From: Planctomycetales bacterium
Lineage (GTDB): Bacteria > Planctomycetota > Planctomycetia > Isosphaerales > Isosphaeraceae
DNA: 64,000 bases
Direction: 5' to 3'
Assembly: GCA_027452145.1 (NCBI GenBank)
Contig: DAIDHB010000096.1
Location: forward strand, 24,925 to 88,924
Shown: positions 1 through 11,400 of the stretch, in pieces
Numbering within the stretch: the stretch's first letter is position 1
Layout of the letters: each line of letters begins with the position of its first letter
Translations under genes and position numbers: made by a program
The notes under the pieces: model-generated
Database searches by the model: none
The model's input: the letters and a program-made list of their open reading frames with translations, nothing else
Told to the model about the DNA's origin: nothing

Positions 1-3000
1 ATAACTGGAGCGCCAGGTCGGTGACCGAGACGATCGGCCGGCCGTCGGCGATGATCAGGGCATCGGCGATCGCGTAAGGCTCGGGCCGATAGCCTCGCTC
101 CTTGATCGCGACCTCGTAGGTCACCCGGCGGGTCGATTCGGTGATCTGGCCGCGACATTTCAGGCGGTTGGCCACGCCGGGGACGGGCTCGAAGGCCGCC
201 TTCTCCCTCGAGCCGACCCAGCCCAGCCGCATCATCAGGATCCGCAGCGAATGCAGGCAGCACTCGTACATCAGAGTCCCCGGCATGACCCGGTCGTCTA
301 CGAAGTGGCACACCATGTACCAGTCGCCCGGCCGCACGTCGGCCTCGGCCCGAATCAGGCCGAGCCCGGCCGGACCGCCCGAGGGGTCGAGCACCTCGAC
401 GCGCCGGAGCATCGCCATCAGTCCGCCGGGAAGTCCGACAACTTCCGCTAGCCGCAGGCGATCGAACGGGGCGCCGAAGACCGCGCCCAGCTCGCCCCGG
501 CGCAGCGCCTCCACCGCCGCCTCGTCAAGGCGCGACGGCGACGACGACGCCGGCACCAGGTCGTCCGGCCGATCGATCGCGAACGACGCGGCCCGTCGCG
601 AGTCGAGCCGAGCAGGCGTGATCCCCTTGCCGGAGGCGAGTTCCTCGGCCGTGAAGAAGCCGGCACAGCCGTCCCGCATCGTGATCAACGGCTCGCCCGC
701 CACGGTGGCATCGTACTCGAAGCGGAACAGGATCGTCGTCCCCTGGCGGAAGAACTTCGTGATCCGGATATCATAGCGCAGGACGTCGCCGACCACGGGC
801 AGCCGTCGGTGGAAGGTGACAGTGGCATCCAGCAGGCGGTAGACGGACTGGCCCTGCGTCAGAAAATCGACGCCCAGGTATCCGCTCAGCACGAGATCGG
901 CCTGGCCGGCCTCCATCGCGACGCAGGGCGCCACGCGGCCGCCCTCCACGTACCAGGCGCCCGGCCGCACGTCGTGCTCGGTGACGATCCGCCCCTCGGC
1001 CATCGAGCGCGGCCGACCCTCCAGCGCGGTGATCCGGTCGACGAACATCAACGGCTCGTCGGGCAGCCGGACCCGCGTCGGCAGCCGGTCGACCTCGGCG
1101 AACTCGGGCCCAAACACCGCGGCGACCGAGCCAACGGCCAGCTCGAGACATTGCCGGCGATCGTGGAGCACGGGCGAGGCGTCCAGGAGCACCGTAAAGT
1201 CGTCATCCACCGGCTCCCTCGAGTCGATCTCTTCGTCCTGTGCCGATGATACCGAGCCAGCCCGGGCGATCAGGTCGAGCTGTTTCGCGATCTGCCGGCC
1301 GATGAGGTCGGCGGCGTCCTCCGCCAGTTTCAGATACGCGCGATGGGCCTCGATCCGGGCCTGTTCGGCGGCGGCCACCCGTCCGGCGAGGCCGGGCAGA
1401 ACCACCGCTGGGAGGTCGTCCCCGGCCTGCGCCATGGCGGACTGATCCTCGGCTTCGATCCGATGAGTTCCGTTGAGCTGGAGCATGCTGGGCACCGTGG
1501 CCTTCGCCGGCGCCTTCCGGCGCGAGGGCAGGGGGGTTACATGGAATTCGCCGGGCCCGATCGCGACGCGCACGACCGGCCGCGGCCGCGCATCGGTTCC
1601 GGGCGCCTCCGCGTCGGGCGGCCCATAGATCGTAGAGAGGTCGACCGGCCGTCGCGCAGCGACCGAGGCGGCGAGCACATCCAGGACCGCCCCGTACGCG
1701 TCCCGGTCCGGCCGGCACGCCGAAACGGCCGTGTGCGGCCGCTCCCCGAGGATGCGGCCGATCAGCCGCGTGCAGGAACTTCCGGGGCCTGCCTCGATGA
1801 ATAGCCCGACGCCATCGGCGTAGGCGGCCTCAACGGTCCCCGCGAAGTCGATCGGACGGGTCGCCTGGGCCGCAATCGCGTCGGCCGCCGTCGATCGGTC
1901 CAGCGCATAACGGCTGGCGGTCACACCGCTGTAAAACGCGATGCCCTCGGGCGCGGCGGTCGCGACGTCGTGCAGCTCGCGGTACTCGGATTTCACGGAC
2001 CGCCCGATCTCGCAATGGACCGTGCCGACCGCCGGCAGCTCCAGCCACGGACATCCGATCCGGCGCACCAGCTCGACGACCTCGCCGCGCTCGCCGCCGA
2101 TCACCGTCTCATCCCGGGTGTTGCGAATCAGCGAATAGACCCTGGTCAATCGGGAGGCCTCGATCGCCGTGCGCACGTCCTCGATCGCTCGCGGTACGAT
2201 TCCCGCGGCCCAGTCCGCAGCACGGTCGGCAGGCAGGCCCCACGCTCGCCTCGCGGCCTCGCAGGTCCCCGAGAGCTCCGTGGCGAAGAGGCGCGAGGAG
2301 AGCAGCCGTCCCGCCAGCTCGTCGCGGTCGCTCCACGCCCGAAGCGCCACGAGAGCGGCCGATTCGCCCATGCTGTAGCCGATCGCCGTGTCCGGAACGA
2401 TCCCGAGCGATCGCAAGATATCCGTCACCTGGCTGCCGACGGCCACCTGGCCCAGGATCGGGGTTCGATGATCGGCGAAGCGCGGCAGGTCGCCGCCGCC
2501 CCACCAGACCTCCGGCGGGAGCTGATCGTGCAGGCGACGGCTCTCGCGCTCCTGCCGGCGCACGACCTCGGGCCAAAGCAGCCCCAGCTCTCGCCCCATG
2601 CCTGCGAAGAAGTTACCGAGCCCCGGATAGACGAACGCCACGCCGCGCGGCTGGCCCGGTTGCGGCAGGTAAACAGTGCCTCCCTCGCACCGGCTTGCAT
2701 CGGTCCGGCCCGCGCGAATGGCCGACCGGGCGGCGTCCAGCAGGCGTTCGAGAGCGTCAATCCCGTCGGCGACGACCGCGAGGCCTATCGGCTGCCGATG
2801 GTCGCCCGGATGGAGTCGCCACCATCGACGCGCCAGGTCGTGGACCCTCAATCCCGAAGCGTCGCGAGCCAGGGCTGCGAGCTCGTCGATCCGCTCCCGC
2901 AGGGAGTCGGGCGAATGCCCCTCGATTGCGAACAGGCCGGAGCGGCGAAGCCGATCCACCGAGACCAGGCGCTCGCTCGCCTGCAATTCTGGACGCGCTC

Positions 3001-5440
3001 CTCGGGGTCTTTCCGCAACCTCGACCCGCGTCAAGCGCCGCGCCTGGTTCGTGTTGACGACATCGAGTCGCAACGGCGGATCGCCCGGTGCCCTTAGGAA
3101 GAGCTGCGCCGGCACATGCACACCCTGGGGCCAGACTCCATCCGGCCTGACCTCATCGTGGAGGCAAGCCACGATCCGGACAACCTCGAGCAGCCCGGTT
3201 GCCGCTCCGGCCGGCCCCGGAATCGAGCTCGGAGCGCCCGCGGTCGAGTCGACCCGGTGAATGACGGCGAGGATCCGCCGATCCTCACGGATCGCGTCAT
3301 CGAGCCGGCGAAGGACCAGGCAGACCGCGGCATCCTCGCCATCGTCGGGGGAGCCGCCGAGATGCTGCCGCGCGAGCGCCGCGCGGGGATCGCCGGCCAG
3401 GTCGATCGCCCCGACGATCGCGGCGTCGACCTCGCCCCGGCGAAGCCAGTCGACCGCGATCGCCGCCGCCTGGAGGCCCGAGGTCTCGTCGCACGACACC
3501 GAGAGACTGGGCCCGCCAATGCGGAGCTCGCGGGCGACCCGGCTGGCGACCACCCCGCCCAGCGAGCCCATCGTCCGGTCCGCGGAGAGCGCCGGGCCCG
3601 CGGCCTCGCGCAGCTCGCCGGCCCACGAGGCCAACTCGTCGTGGGATAGTCCCAGGTCCAGCTCGTCATTCCAGCGCCGGGCGCTGTCCGCGATCGACCA
3701 CCGCAGGTAGAAGTTCGTCGTGTTCAGGTCGAGCCCCGTCCCGATCACCACGGCCGTCCTCGGACCGAGCCCCGCGTCCCAGCCCGCGCCCTGGATCGCG
3801 TCGCCGGCCACTCGCAGCATCAGCGACTGCTGGGGCAGCATCGCCGCAAGCTCCCGGGGCGGGATGCGGAACTCGCCCGCCTCGAATTCCAGCGTCCGGA
3901 GCCGCCGGCCGCCGCTCGAAACGGGCTCGCCCAGGACAAGGTCGCCCAGCACATCGGAACCGCGCCCCTGCCCGAGCTGAATCCCCAGGCCGACGATGGC
4001 GATCGGACAGCCTTCCCCAGCCGAGGAAGGAGCCGAACCATGCGGCCGCTCGGTCACCGGCACCACCGCCGAGTTCACCCTCGATGGCACCCATTCTTCG
4101 ACCAGGACGTGGGCATTCACGCCGCCGAAGCCGAATCCGCTGATCGCCGCACGGCGAGGCCGGCCGGGTCCGCGTGCCGGCCAGGGCTCCGAGGCGCCCA
4201 GCACCCGGAACGGCGTCTCTCCGGATTCCAGGCCGACACACGGACGGTCGATATTCGCCGTCGGGGGGAAGGTCTGGTGCCTCATCGCCATCAGGACCTT
4301 GATCAGCCCGGCCGCGCCGGCGGCTGTCAGCGGGTGTCCGATGTTCCCCTTCACCGAGCCGATCACGCACTCCCCGGGCCGACCTTCCCCGTGCTCCCAC
4401 AGCGCCGTCAGGCTCGCGATCTCGACAGCATCGCCCCGCGGCGTCCCGGTGGCGTGGCATTCGATCAGGTCGACATCGCGCGGGTCCCAGCCCGCCTGTT
4501 CATAGGCCCCCCGCATCGCCCGGAGCTGCCCGTCGCGATCGGGAGCCATCAGGTCGCCCTGACCGTCGTTCGACAGGCCGATCCCGGCGATCACGCCGTG
4601 AATGCGATGGCCGTCTCGCACCGCGTCGGCCAGCCGCATCAGCACGAACATGCCGGCGCCCTCGCCGACGATCAATCCGTCGGCACCGGCATCCAGCGGC
4701 GCCGCGCGGCCCTTCGGCGACAGGGCCCGAAGCTGGCAGAAACCCATCTGCGTGTAGAGCGAGTCGGGCCGCGAGACGCCGCCGGCGATCATCGCGTCGG
4801 CCCGCCCGGCGATCAGCTCGTCCGAGGCCAGCTTCAGGGCATACAGCGACGATCCGCAGGCCGCGTCGAGCGCGTAAGCGACGCCCCCCAGGCCGAACGC
4901 CTCGGCGACGATCGCGGCCGACATCCCGGCCAGATGGAGGTCGGCCGGATGAAACCGTCGTTCCTCTCGCGCGGCAAGCCCGAGCGCCCGCTCGAACTCG
5001 TTTCCGAGCAAATCCAGCGACACCGACGAGGCGGCCTGGGTTGGCAACAGGATGTTGCCGAGAATCACGCCCGTCCGGCCTCGGTCGAGCGAGCCTGTGG
5101 CCGCGTCGTTCCACGCCTGCGACGCCGCGCACAGGGTCAGGTGGAACATCGGGTCGAGCTGCTCGATAAAATCAGGGTCGAGCCGCGTGCCCCGTGGGTC
5201 GAACCGCACGGGATCGACGAACCCGCCGCGCGTGGTGTAGACCCGGTCCGGCTCGGCGATCCGGGTGTCGAGCACCTCGCCGGAATCGACAGGCCAGCGA
5301 TCGCGCGGGACCTCGCGAGTGAGGTCCCGACCGGCAAGGACGTTCGCCCACAGCCGGTCGGGACAGTCCGAGCCGGCGAAGATCCCGCCCATCCCGACGA
5401 TCGCGATGGCTCTACGGCTCGATGGAAGATCGAAAGCCAT
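1..5440 (-). CDS. pfaC: PfaC/Pfa3-like PUFA synthase subunit KS-CLF-AT-DH-DH (3' end off window)
   Basis: Megasynthase subunit of a PUFA/secondary-lipid synthase; 1813 codons are visible and the frame is still open at the window edge. Ketosynthase at residues ~10-440, with Cys195 in DAACGSS, His329 in ECHATGT and His369 in GNIGH forming the condensing triad. A second KS fold (~470-860) is a chain-length factor: the aligned cysteine position is Glu652 in SVSCDETSG. An acyltransferase follows (~930-1240, Ser1023 in GYSMGES), then an Ala-rich helical linker (~1350-1410) and two FabA-like hot-dog dehydratase domains. The second has His1712 in CHFVDDRVMPG; the first has no His at the matching place (WYVEGGR). 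ATG at 5440 is 3 nt after the upstream megasynthase stop, so translation is probably coupled. An AT inside the KS-CLF protein is the myxobacterial Pfa3 layout; whether an acylglycerophosphate acyltransferase domain follows lies outside the window. Translation was made by eye, so domain limits are approximate. Confidence 0.93.
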   Translation of the reverse strand, partial: MAFDLPSSRRAIAIVGMGGIFAGSDCPDRLWANVLAGRDLTREVPRDRWPVDSGEVLDTRIAEPDRVYTTRGGFVDPVRFDPRGTRLDPDFIEQLDPMFHLTLCAASQAWNDAATGSLDRGRTGVILGNILLPTQAASSVSLDLLGNEFERALGLAAREERRFHPADLHLAGMSAAIVAEAFGLGGVAYALDAACGSSLYALKLASDELIAGRADAMIAGGVSRPDSLYTQMGFCQLRALSPKGRAAPLDAGADGLIVGEGAGMFVLMRLADAVRDGHRIHGVIAGIGLSNDGQGDLMAPDRDGQLRAMRGAYEQAGWDPRDVDLIECHATGTPRGDAVEIASLTALWEHGEGRPGECVIGSVKGNIGHPLTAAGAAGLIKVLMAMRHQTFPPTANIDRPCVGLESGETPFRVLGASEPWPARGPGRPRRAAISGFGFGGVNAHVLVEEWVPSRVNSAVVPVTERPHGSAPSSAGEGCPIAIVGLGIQLGQGRGSDVLGDLVLGEPVSSGGRRLRTLEFEAGEFRIPPRELAAMLPQQSLMLRVAGDAIQGAGWDAGLGPRTAVVIGTGLDLNTTNFYLRWSIADSARRWNDELDLGLSHDELASWAGELREAAGPALSADRTMGSLGGVVASRVARELRIGGPSLSVSCDETSGLQAAAIAVDWLRRGEVDAAIVGAIDLAGDPRAALARQHLGGSPDDGEDAAVCLVLRRLDDAIREDRRILAVIHRVDSTAGAPSSIPGPAGAATGLLEVVRIVACLHDEVRPDGVWPQGVHVPAQLFLRAPGDPPLRLDVVNTNQARRLTRVEVAERPRGARPELQASERLVSVDRLRRSGLFAIEGHSPDSLRERIDELAALARDASGLRVHDLARRWWRLHPGDHRQPIGLAVVADGIDALERLLDAARSAIRAGRTDASRCEGGTVYLPQPGQPRGVAFVYPGLGNFFAGMGRELGLLWPEVVRRQERESRRLHDQLPPEVWWGGGDLPRFADHRTPILGQVAVGSQVTDILRSLGIVPDTAIGYSMGESAALVALRAWSDRDELAGRLLSSRLFATELSGTCEAARRAWGLPADRAADWAAGIVPRAIEDVRTAIEASRLTRVYSLIRNTRDETVIGGERGEVVELVRRIGCPWLELPAVGTVHCEIGRSVKSEYRELHDVATAAPEGIAFYSGVTASRYALDRSTAADAIAAQATRPIDFAGTVEAAYADGVGLFIEAGPGSSCTRLIGRILGERPHTAVSACRPDRDAYGAVLDVLAASVAARRPVDLSTIYGPPDAEAPGTDARPRPVVRVAIGPGEFHVTPLPSRRKAPAKATVPSMLQLNGTHRIEAEDQSAMAQAGDDLPAVVLPGLAGRVAAAEQARIEAHRAYLKLAEDAADLIGRQIAKQLDLIARAGSVSSAQDEEIDSREPVDDDFTVLLDASPVLHDRRQCLELAVGSVAAVFGPEFAEVDRLPTRVRLPDEPLMFVDRITALEGRPRSMAEGRIVTEHDVRPGAWYVEGGRVAPCVAMEAGQADLVLSGYLGVDFLTQGQSVYRLLDATVTFHRRLPVVGDVLRYDIRITKFFRQGTTILFRFEYDATVAGEPLITMRDGCAGFFTAEELASGKGITPARLDSRRAASFAIDRPDDLVPASSSPSRLDEAAVEALRRGELGAVFGAPFDRLRLAEVVGLPGGLMAMLRRVEVLDPSGGPAGLGLIRAEADVRPGDWYMVCHFVDDRVMPGTLMYECCLHSLRILMMRLGWVGSREKAAFEPVPGVANRLKCRGQITESTRRVTYEVAIKERGYRPEPYAIADALIIADGRPIVSVTDLALQL

Positions 5441-5443
5441 CGC

Positions 5444-8400
5444 TCAGCTCGCGTTCACGGGGATGGAGTCAACCAGGCGATTGCGGCGGAATGCCCGGGC
5501 GAGCGAGGCATCCACCACACACTCGTACGACTCGATGCTGGCCACGACCTCGCCGCGGGCGTCCAGAATCTGGATATCGGCCACCGCCCGCGACGGGCTC
5601 GCCTCACGAATCTCGGCCGCGACCCGGACCTGCCGGCCGCCGAAGTCGGGCCGGTACTGACGGTAGCGCCCGACCGCCGTCGGCAACGAGCTGGCGCCAA
5701 GCTGCTCGTGTGTCCAGAGCACCACGAGCTGGAAGGCGCAGTCGATCGCCAGCGGGTCGGTAATCCACCGCGAGCGCAGCGGCCGGTCGACCCACCGCGA
5801 CGGCGACGGTGCGGTGAGCACCTGCCCGGTGATCCCGCGCTCGCCCGCTCCCTCCACCGCCTGAATTCCCTGCATCGCCGGGCCGTGGAACAGGGTCTTC
5901 GTGTAGATGCGGTCGACCTCCCAGCCGCAAGGCGGAAGTTGAAGCCCTTCGGCGCGGCGAGGCGGCGCGGGATGCCGCGCCGCCAGCAGGACATTCGCCC
6001 GGCAGTGCAACGACTCGCGCCCTTCCGGCGTGACGCTGCGCAGCTCGACGGGCACGCGATAGGTATCGCCCTCCCGCAGGCACTTGCCCGCGCCGACCTC
6101 GAGCGTCACCCCGTCTCGCTCGCCGTCGCCCAGCACCAGCCCCTTGAACAACCGCAGGTCGTCGACGCCGCACACCACGAGGCCGGGGTTGCGCTGGAGC
6201 GCTCCCTCGGCGCACCACTCGAGCAGAATCGCCATCGGCACGACCGGCCGGCCGTCGATTACGTGGTCAGCCAGTACGGGCATGGACGACACATCCACCC
6301 GTCGACGATGGACCGTCTCGAGCCTCTGGGCGGCCGGCGCGACGGGCGTCGGCGCCTCCGCGACGCGATGCTCCGCCGGGACCGCGATCGGCGCCGCCGG
6401 CAAATCCCCGGCCAGAACGACGACCTCCACCGGACCGGGCCCGGAATGCTCGGCGCGGATCTCATCGACCACGAGCTGTGCCCCCAGCTCGGTCGGAATC
6501 AGTCCCAGCCCTTCCTTCTCGAAGACCGTCCGGAGCGCCGAGTCCACCATGCCGCCGGCCCAGGGGCCCCAGTTGAACGATACGACCCGGCAATCCGGCC
6601 AGCGGACCGCCGCGCGCTGGGCCCACTTGTTGAGGTACTCGTTGGCCGCCGCGTAAGCCACCTGGCCGGCACGCCCGTACCGCGCCGTTGACGACGAGAA
6701 CAGCCCGAGGAAGGTCAGCTCCTCGGGATCGATCGCGTCGAAGAGGTTCTGAAGGCCCGCGACCTTCGTCCGGTAGACCAGCGCGAACTGCTCGTCGGTC
6801 TGGTCGAGGATGCGACGATCGGCCAGCACGCCGGCGCCGTGGATCAGCGCCCGCACGGGACCCCACTCGGCGCGGGCACGAGCGATCAACTCCGCCACAG
6901 CGGCGCGGTCGCGGACGTCCACCGAGCGATATTCGACCCGAGAGCCGGCCGCCGCCATCCGCGCCAGGTTCGCGCGAACCTCGCGGGCCGCCAGGATGCG
7001 TCGGGCCGTCTCGCCGATGACCTGAGGCGACCGGCCACGCTCGGGCCCCGTCGAGAGGTAGCGCCGGAGCGCCGCCTCGTCGCGACAGGCGAGCAGTTCC
7101 GCATCCTCCTCGGCCGCCGGCGCCGCGCTCCGGCCCAGAAGCAGCAGGCGGACCCGGAATTCCCGCGCCAGCGCGACGGCCACCTCGGCCGTGATCCCCC
7201 GCGCGCCACCGCTGATCACGACCAGATCATCCGGGCCGAGCCGGGCCCTGCCGGCATCCGAACGACGCGGCCGGACCGCCGGGACGACTTCGACCGCCAG
7301 GCGCCTCTCGCCATCAAGGCCGACCTCGTCGGGCCCGCAGATCACGAACTCGTCCGCGATCGCCGACGCGGCCTGACGGACCGGTCCGAGGCCGCTTCCC
7401 AGGTCAAGCGCCTTGCACGCCACGGACGGCCACTCTCGCGCCGCCGTCTTCGCCAGGCCGGCCATCGCCCCCGAGGCCACGTCCACTTCGGGCCGCAGCC
7501 CCTCGATCCCGAACCGGCCGTCCAGCCGCGAGACCGTCACCAACGACGCGCACCCGGCCCTCGCGGCCCGCTCGAGCGCCGGGCCAACCGCGCGAATCCA
7601 GCGGAAGCCCTCGCTCGCCAGGTCCGCCGATCCGGCCCTCGCCAGCACGATCAGGCCGCAGAAGGCCTCGTCCGCCAGGATGTCCGGCGTGTCGTGGCCC
7701 CGGATCACGCGCGAGCGAAAACCCCTCGCCTCCAGCTCCGACCGCAGCGCACCGGTCAATTCGGTTCCGTCGTCGAGGATTCCGACCATGCCGCCCGCGG
7801 GCAGACCGAGCGTTTCGCGTGCATCGTGCCGCGGCAATGTCCGGATCCGCGGCACAAGGAGCCGGAGCGCGACCCCGTCATCGGCGGAGACCTCTCCCCG
7901 TGCGGCACACCCACCATCGTTCGCCCCCGGAATACACCGGCCGGATTCCTCCACCTGCGACCCGGAGAGGAACACGACGATGTCGCCCAGCGTTTGCAAG
8001 GCTCCGGCCTGATCGGGGCCGATCGCCTGTGTTTCGGGCAGGCGATCCTGCACCGCCGAGAGGATCTCGACCCGTTTGATCGAGTCGATGCCCAGATCGT
8101 CGTCCAGCCGCATCCCCAGCTCGAGCATCTCGACGGGATAGCCTGTTTTCTCCGCCACGGCCTCCAGCAGCACGCGGGCGACGGCCGCCTCCCCGGCGGC
8201 ATCACGGCCGTCGGGAATCGACGCCGCGACTTCCGGCGCGATTCGCGCTTCGTCGAACCGCGACTGCCTCGCCCCGATATCGCCGTTTGATGGCTCCCCG
8301 CCCCGCGACAACCGGACGGTCGCCGCGACGTCGCCGAGCGTCCGGAGCGTCCCGATCACGTCCGGCCCGAGGTTGGTGCTCCACGGCAGCCGTTCCTGGA

Positions 8401-11400
8401 GCGCCGAGAGGATCTCGACCCGCTTGATCGAGTCGATCCCCAGGTCGTCGTCGAGCTTCATCTCCAGCTCGAGCATCTCGACGGGATAGCCTGTTTTCTC
8501 CGCGACCGTGGCGAGCAGCGTGCGCGCCACCTCATCGTCGCCCTCGCTCTTCGCCGCAACAACCGCGGTCCCGACCGTGACCTTGACCTCGGCCTCGCTC
8601 GCACCCTGGAGATACTCGCCGATCGCCCCCAGCGTCCGGAACGACGCGAGCCGCTCGGGTGACGGCGAGGGCAGCCCGGGATACCGTTCCTGGAGCGCCG
8701 AGAGGATCTCGACCCGCTTGATCGAGTCGATCCCCAGGTCGTCGTCGAGTCGCATGTCAAGCCCGAGGACTTCCGCCGGATATCCGGTCTTCTCGGAGAC
8801 GACCTCCAGCAACGCGGCGACCGCCTGTCCGCTGGTGGCAGAGCCAGCGCTCGGGGCGGCCACGGCGCGAACCTCCGCCTGCGCGACGACCTCGGGAGTT
8901 CGGCGCTCCGCTGGTGCGGCCGGCGGAGATCCATGCCCATTCGCCGCCGCCGAATCGGGACGGGGCCGGACCGGCGAAGGCGCCGCGTGAGGTTCCTCCG
9001 CCCCGTTCCTCAAAACGGCCGATTTCCCGGCCGCCACCGGTGCGCCCACCCGAGCGTGCGCCGGCTCCGGCCTCCCATTCACGGGCTGGATTCCCGCACT
9101 CGACCCATCGGCCTCGACAAAGGCACGACTCTCACGGGTCAGCTCCTGGCGCTGCTCGAGAAGGCGCGCGAACGTCTGCTGGACCTTCTCCTGCCCCTGG
9201 AGGAACAGGCGATGCAGCTCGGCGGTGTGTTCAGCCAGGCGCTGGAGTGCCTCGAGGTTCTCCTGGCCCTCGCGGATCGCCCGATGCAGCTCGTCGGGCC
9301 GGACCTTCGCCGTTGCGTCGAGCCGGTCTGTCACTCGAGAGCCCGGCGGGCCCGCGGGCTCCGCGATCGCCATCGTGCCGGCGGGAGCGTGCCCGTTATT
9401 CCGAGGTGGACAAAGCGGCCCCTGGACAGGATTCGTCATTCGATCGTTCCCGGCGTGATATCGTGGCGGGAGGGCGAGAGCACTGGCACCGCTGTCTTCC
9501 TCCGACTCCCCGGCGGGCAGACGGGCCGCGATCGCGGGCGGAACGCCGGCGCGCCGCGGGGTAGGCAAGACCGACTCGAGCTCGACCGCCCGCGGCCGCG
9601 GCTTCTCTGCGTCGCGCACCGTCGGACGCAAATTGGCACCCGAGATGGACACTGTCGGCCCCGGCCTCCGGGGCGCCACGGGTTCCGCAGCCCCCCCAGC
9701 ATCCCAGCGGCTCAGGTCAACAGCATACCCCAGCGCGGCGAGCGTTGCGAGCGCGCAGGCCAGGTCCACAGCGTTGCCGCGTGCCCCGCTCGACGCGTCC
9801 ACCGAGAACGCGGCGTGGGCGCGCCCTTCGAGCGTAGCACGGACGAGGCCCGTGAGCCGCGCGCCGGGGCCGACCTCGAGGAACGTGCGGGCGCCGGCCC
9901 GGTACATCGCCTCGACCTGTTCGACGAATCGGACCGGACGGGCGAGCTGTTCGGCCAGCAGGTCGCGGGCCAGCTCGGGCTCGGCCGGATAGGCCTCCGC
10001 GGTCGAGTTGGCGAAGACCGGGATGGCGGCAGGACGCAGGTCGGCGGCCGCAAGCTCGCGGCGAAATGGCACCCGCGCCGACTCGACGAACCGGCTGTGA
10101 AAGGCCGCCGACACGGGGAGCACCCGCGTCCCGATTCCGCGCTCCGTCAGGACCTTTCCGGCCCGCTCGATCTCGGGCGACGGTCCCGACAGCACGCACT
10201 GCGCCGGGGCGTTCCGGTTGGCGATCACCAGGTCGAGCCGATGTTCGCGGAGCGCGGCCTCGACCCGATCCGCCGCGGCGAATGCCGCCAGCATCCCGCC
10301 CGTCCCGGCCGCGGCACAATCTCCCATGAGGGCGCCCCGGACTCGCGCCAGCCGCCAGAATGTCGCATCGTCGATCCGGCCGGCGGCGCGGAGGGCCGTC
10401 AGCTCGCCAAAGCTGTGGCCGCCGACCAGATCCGGCCTCACGCCGAAGTCATCGAGGACTCCCAGCAGACCCAGGCTGATCGCCCCGATCGCGGGCTGGG
10501 CAAATCTCGTGTCGCGCAGCGCCGCCTCGTGCGCGTCGCGCGCCCGGTCGTCGAACGCCGACGGCGGATAGATCCGATCGGACAGCCGACGAGAATCGGC
10601 GGCGTTCAGCTCGCGATCCGCCGCGCCGAGCGCGGACTGCATCCTGGGGAACTGGCAGGCCAGTTCCCGGAGCATGCCGACATACTGGGAACCCTGGCCG
10701 GGGAAGAGCAGGGCCAGGCTCCCCGGCGTTGAGCCCGACCCGGCGAAAACGCGGGCCTCCCCGCCCTCCGGCCGCGATCGCTCATACCTCCGGCCGTTCG
10801 CCCCATCTGCCGCCGTCGCCTCAACCCGATCACGCGCCTCCGCAATCAACGCCGACAGGTCGCGACCGCCCCGCTCGACGACGACGAGCAGCCGATACCG
10901 GCCCTCAACCCGGAAGTCCGCCCGCGTCCTCGCGCAGATCGTCCGCACCTCCGGCCATCGGACCGGGTCCGGCAGGGCGTCGAGCTGGCGGACAAGCGCC
11001 TGCGGATCGTCGGCCGAGAACGCCAGGATCTGAACGTCCCCGTCCCAGTCGGCGGCCAGCTTCTCGGGCTCGGCCTCCTCGAGGACGCAGTGGAAGTTGC
11101 TGCCGCCGAAGCCGAACGCGCTGACCGCCGCCCGCCGCGGCGCGTCGGCCGAGGCCGGCCATGGGCGAGCCGCGTCATTCAGGTAGAACGGCGAGTCCTC
11201 CCGCGCGAGCGCCTCGGCCGGGCGGCGGACCTTCAGGGTCGGCGGGAGGACCTTGTGATGCAGCGCCAGCGCGGCCTTGATCAGCCCCGCCGCCCCGGCC
11301 GCCGCCTTGGTGTGTCCCACCTGCGACTTCACCGAACCGATCGCGCACCACGGGCCGCCCTCGCGCCCGCCCCGATAGACCTCGCCCAGGGCCTCCAGCT

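Noticed and set aside
4040..6691. Long plus-strand open frame (883 codons) opposite the PUFA synthase genes
   Set aside because: It has no recognisable domain, is Arg/His/Asp/Gln-rich as expected for the complement of a GC-rich gene, and lies over two clearly coding minus-strand genes.
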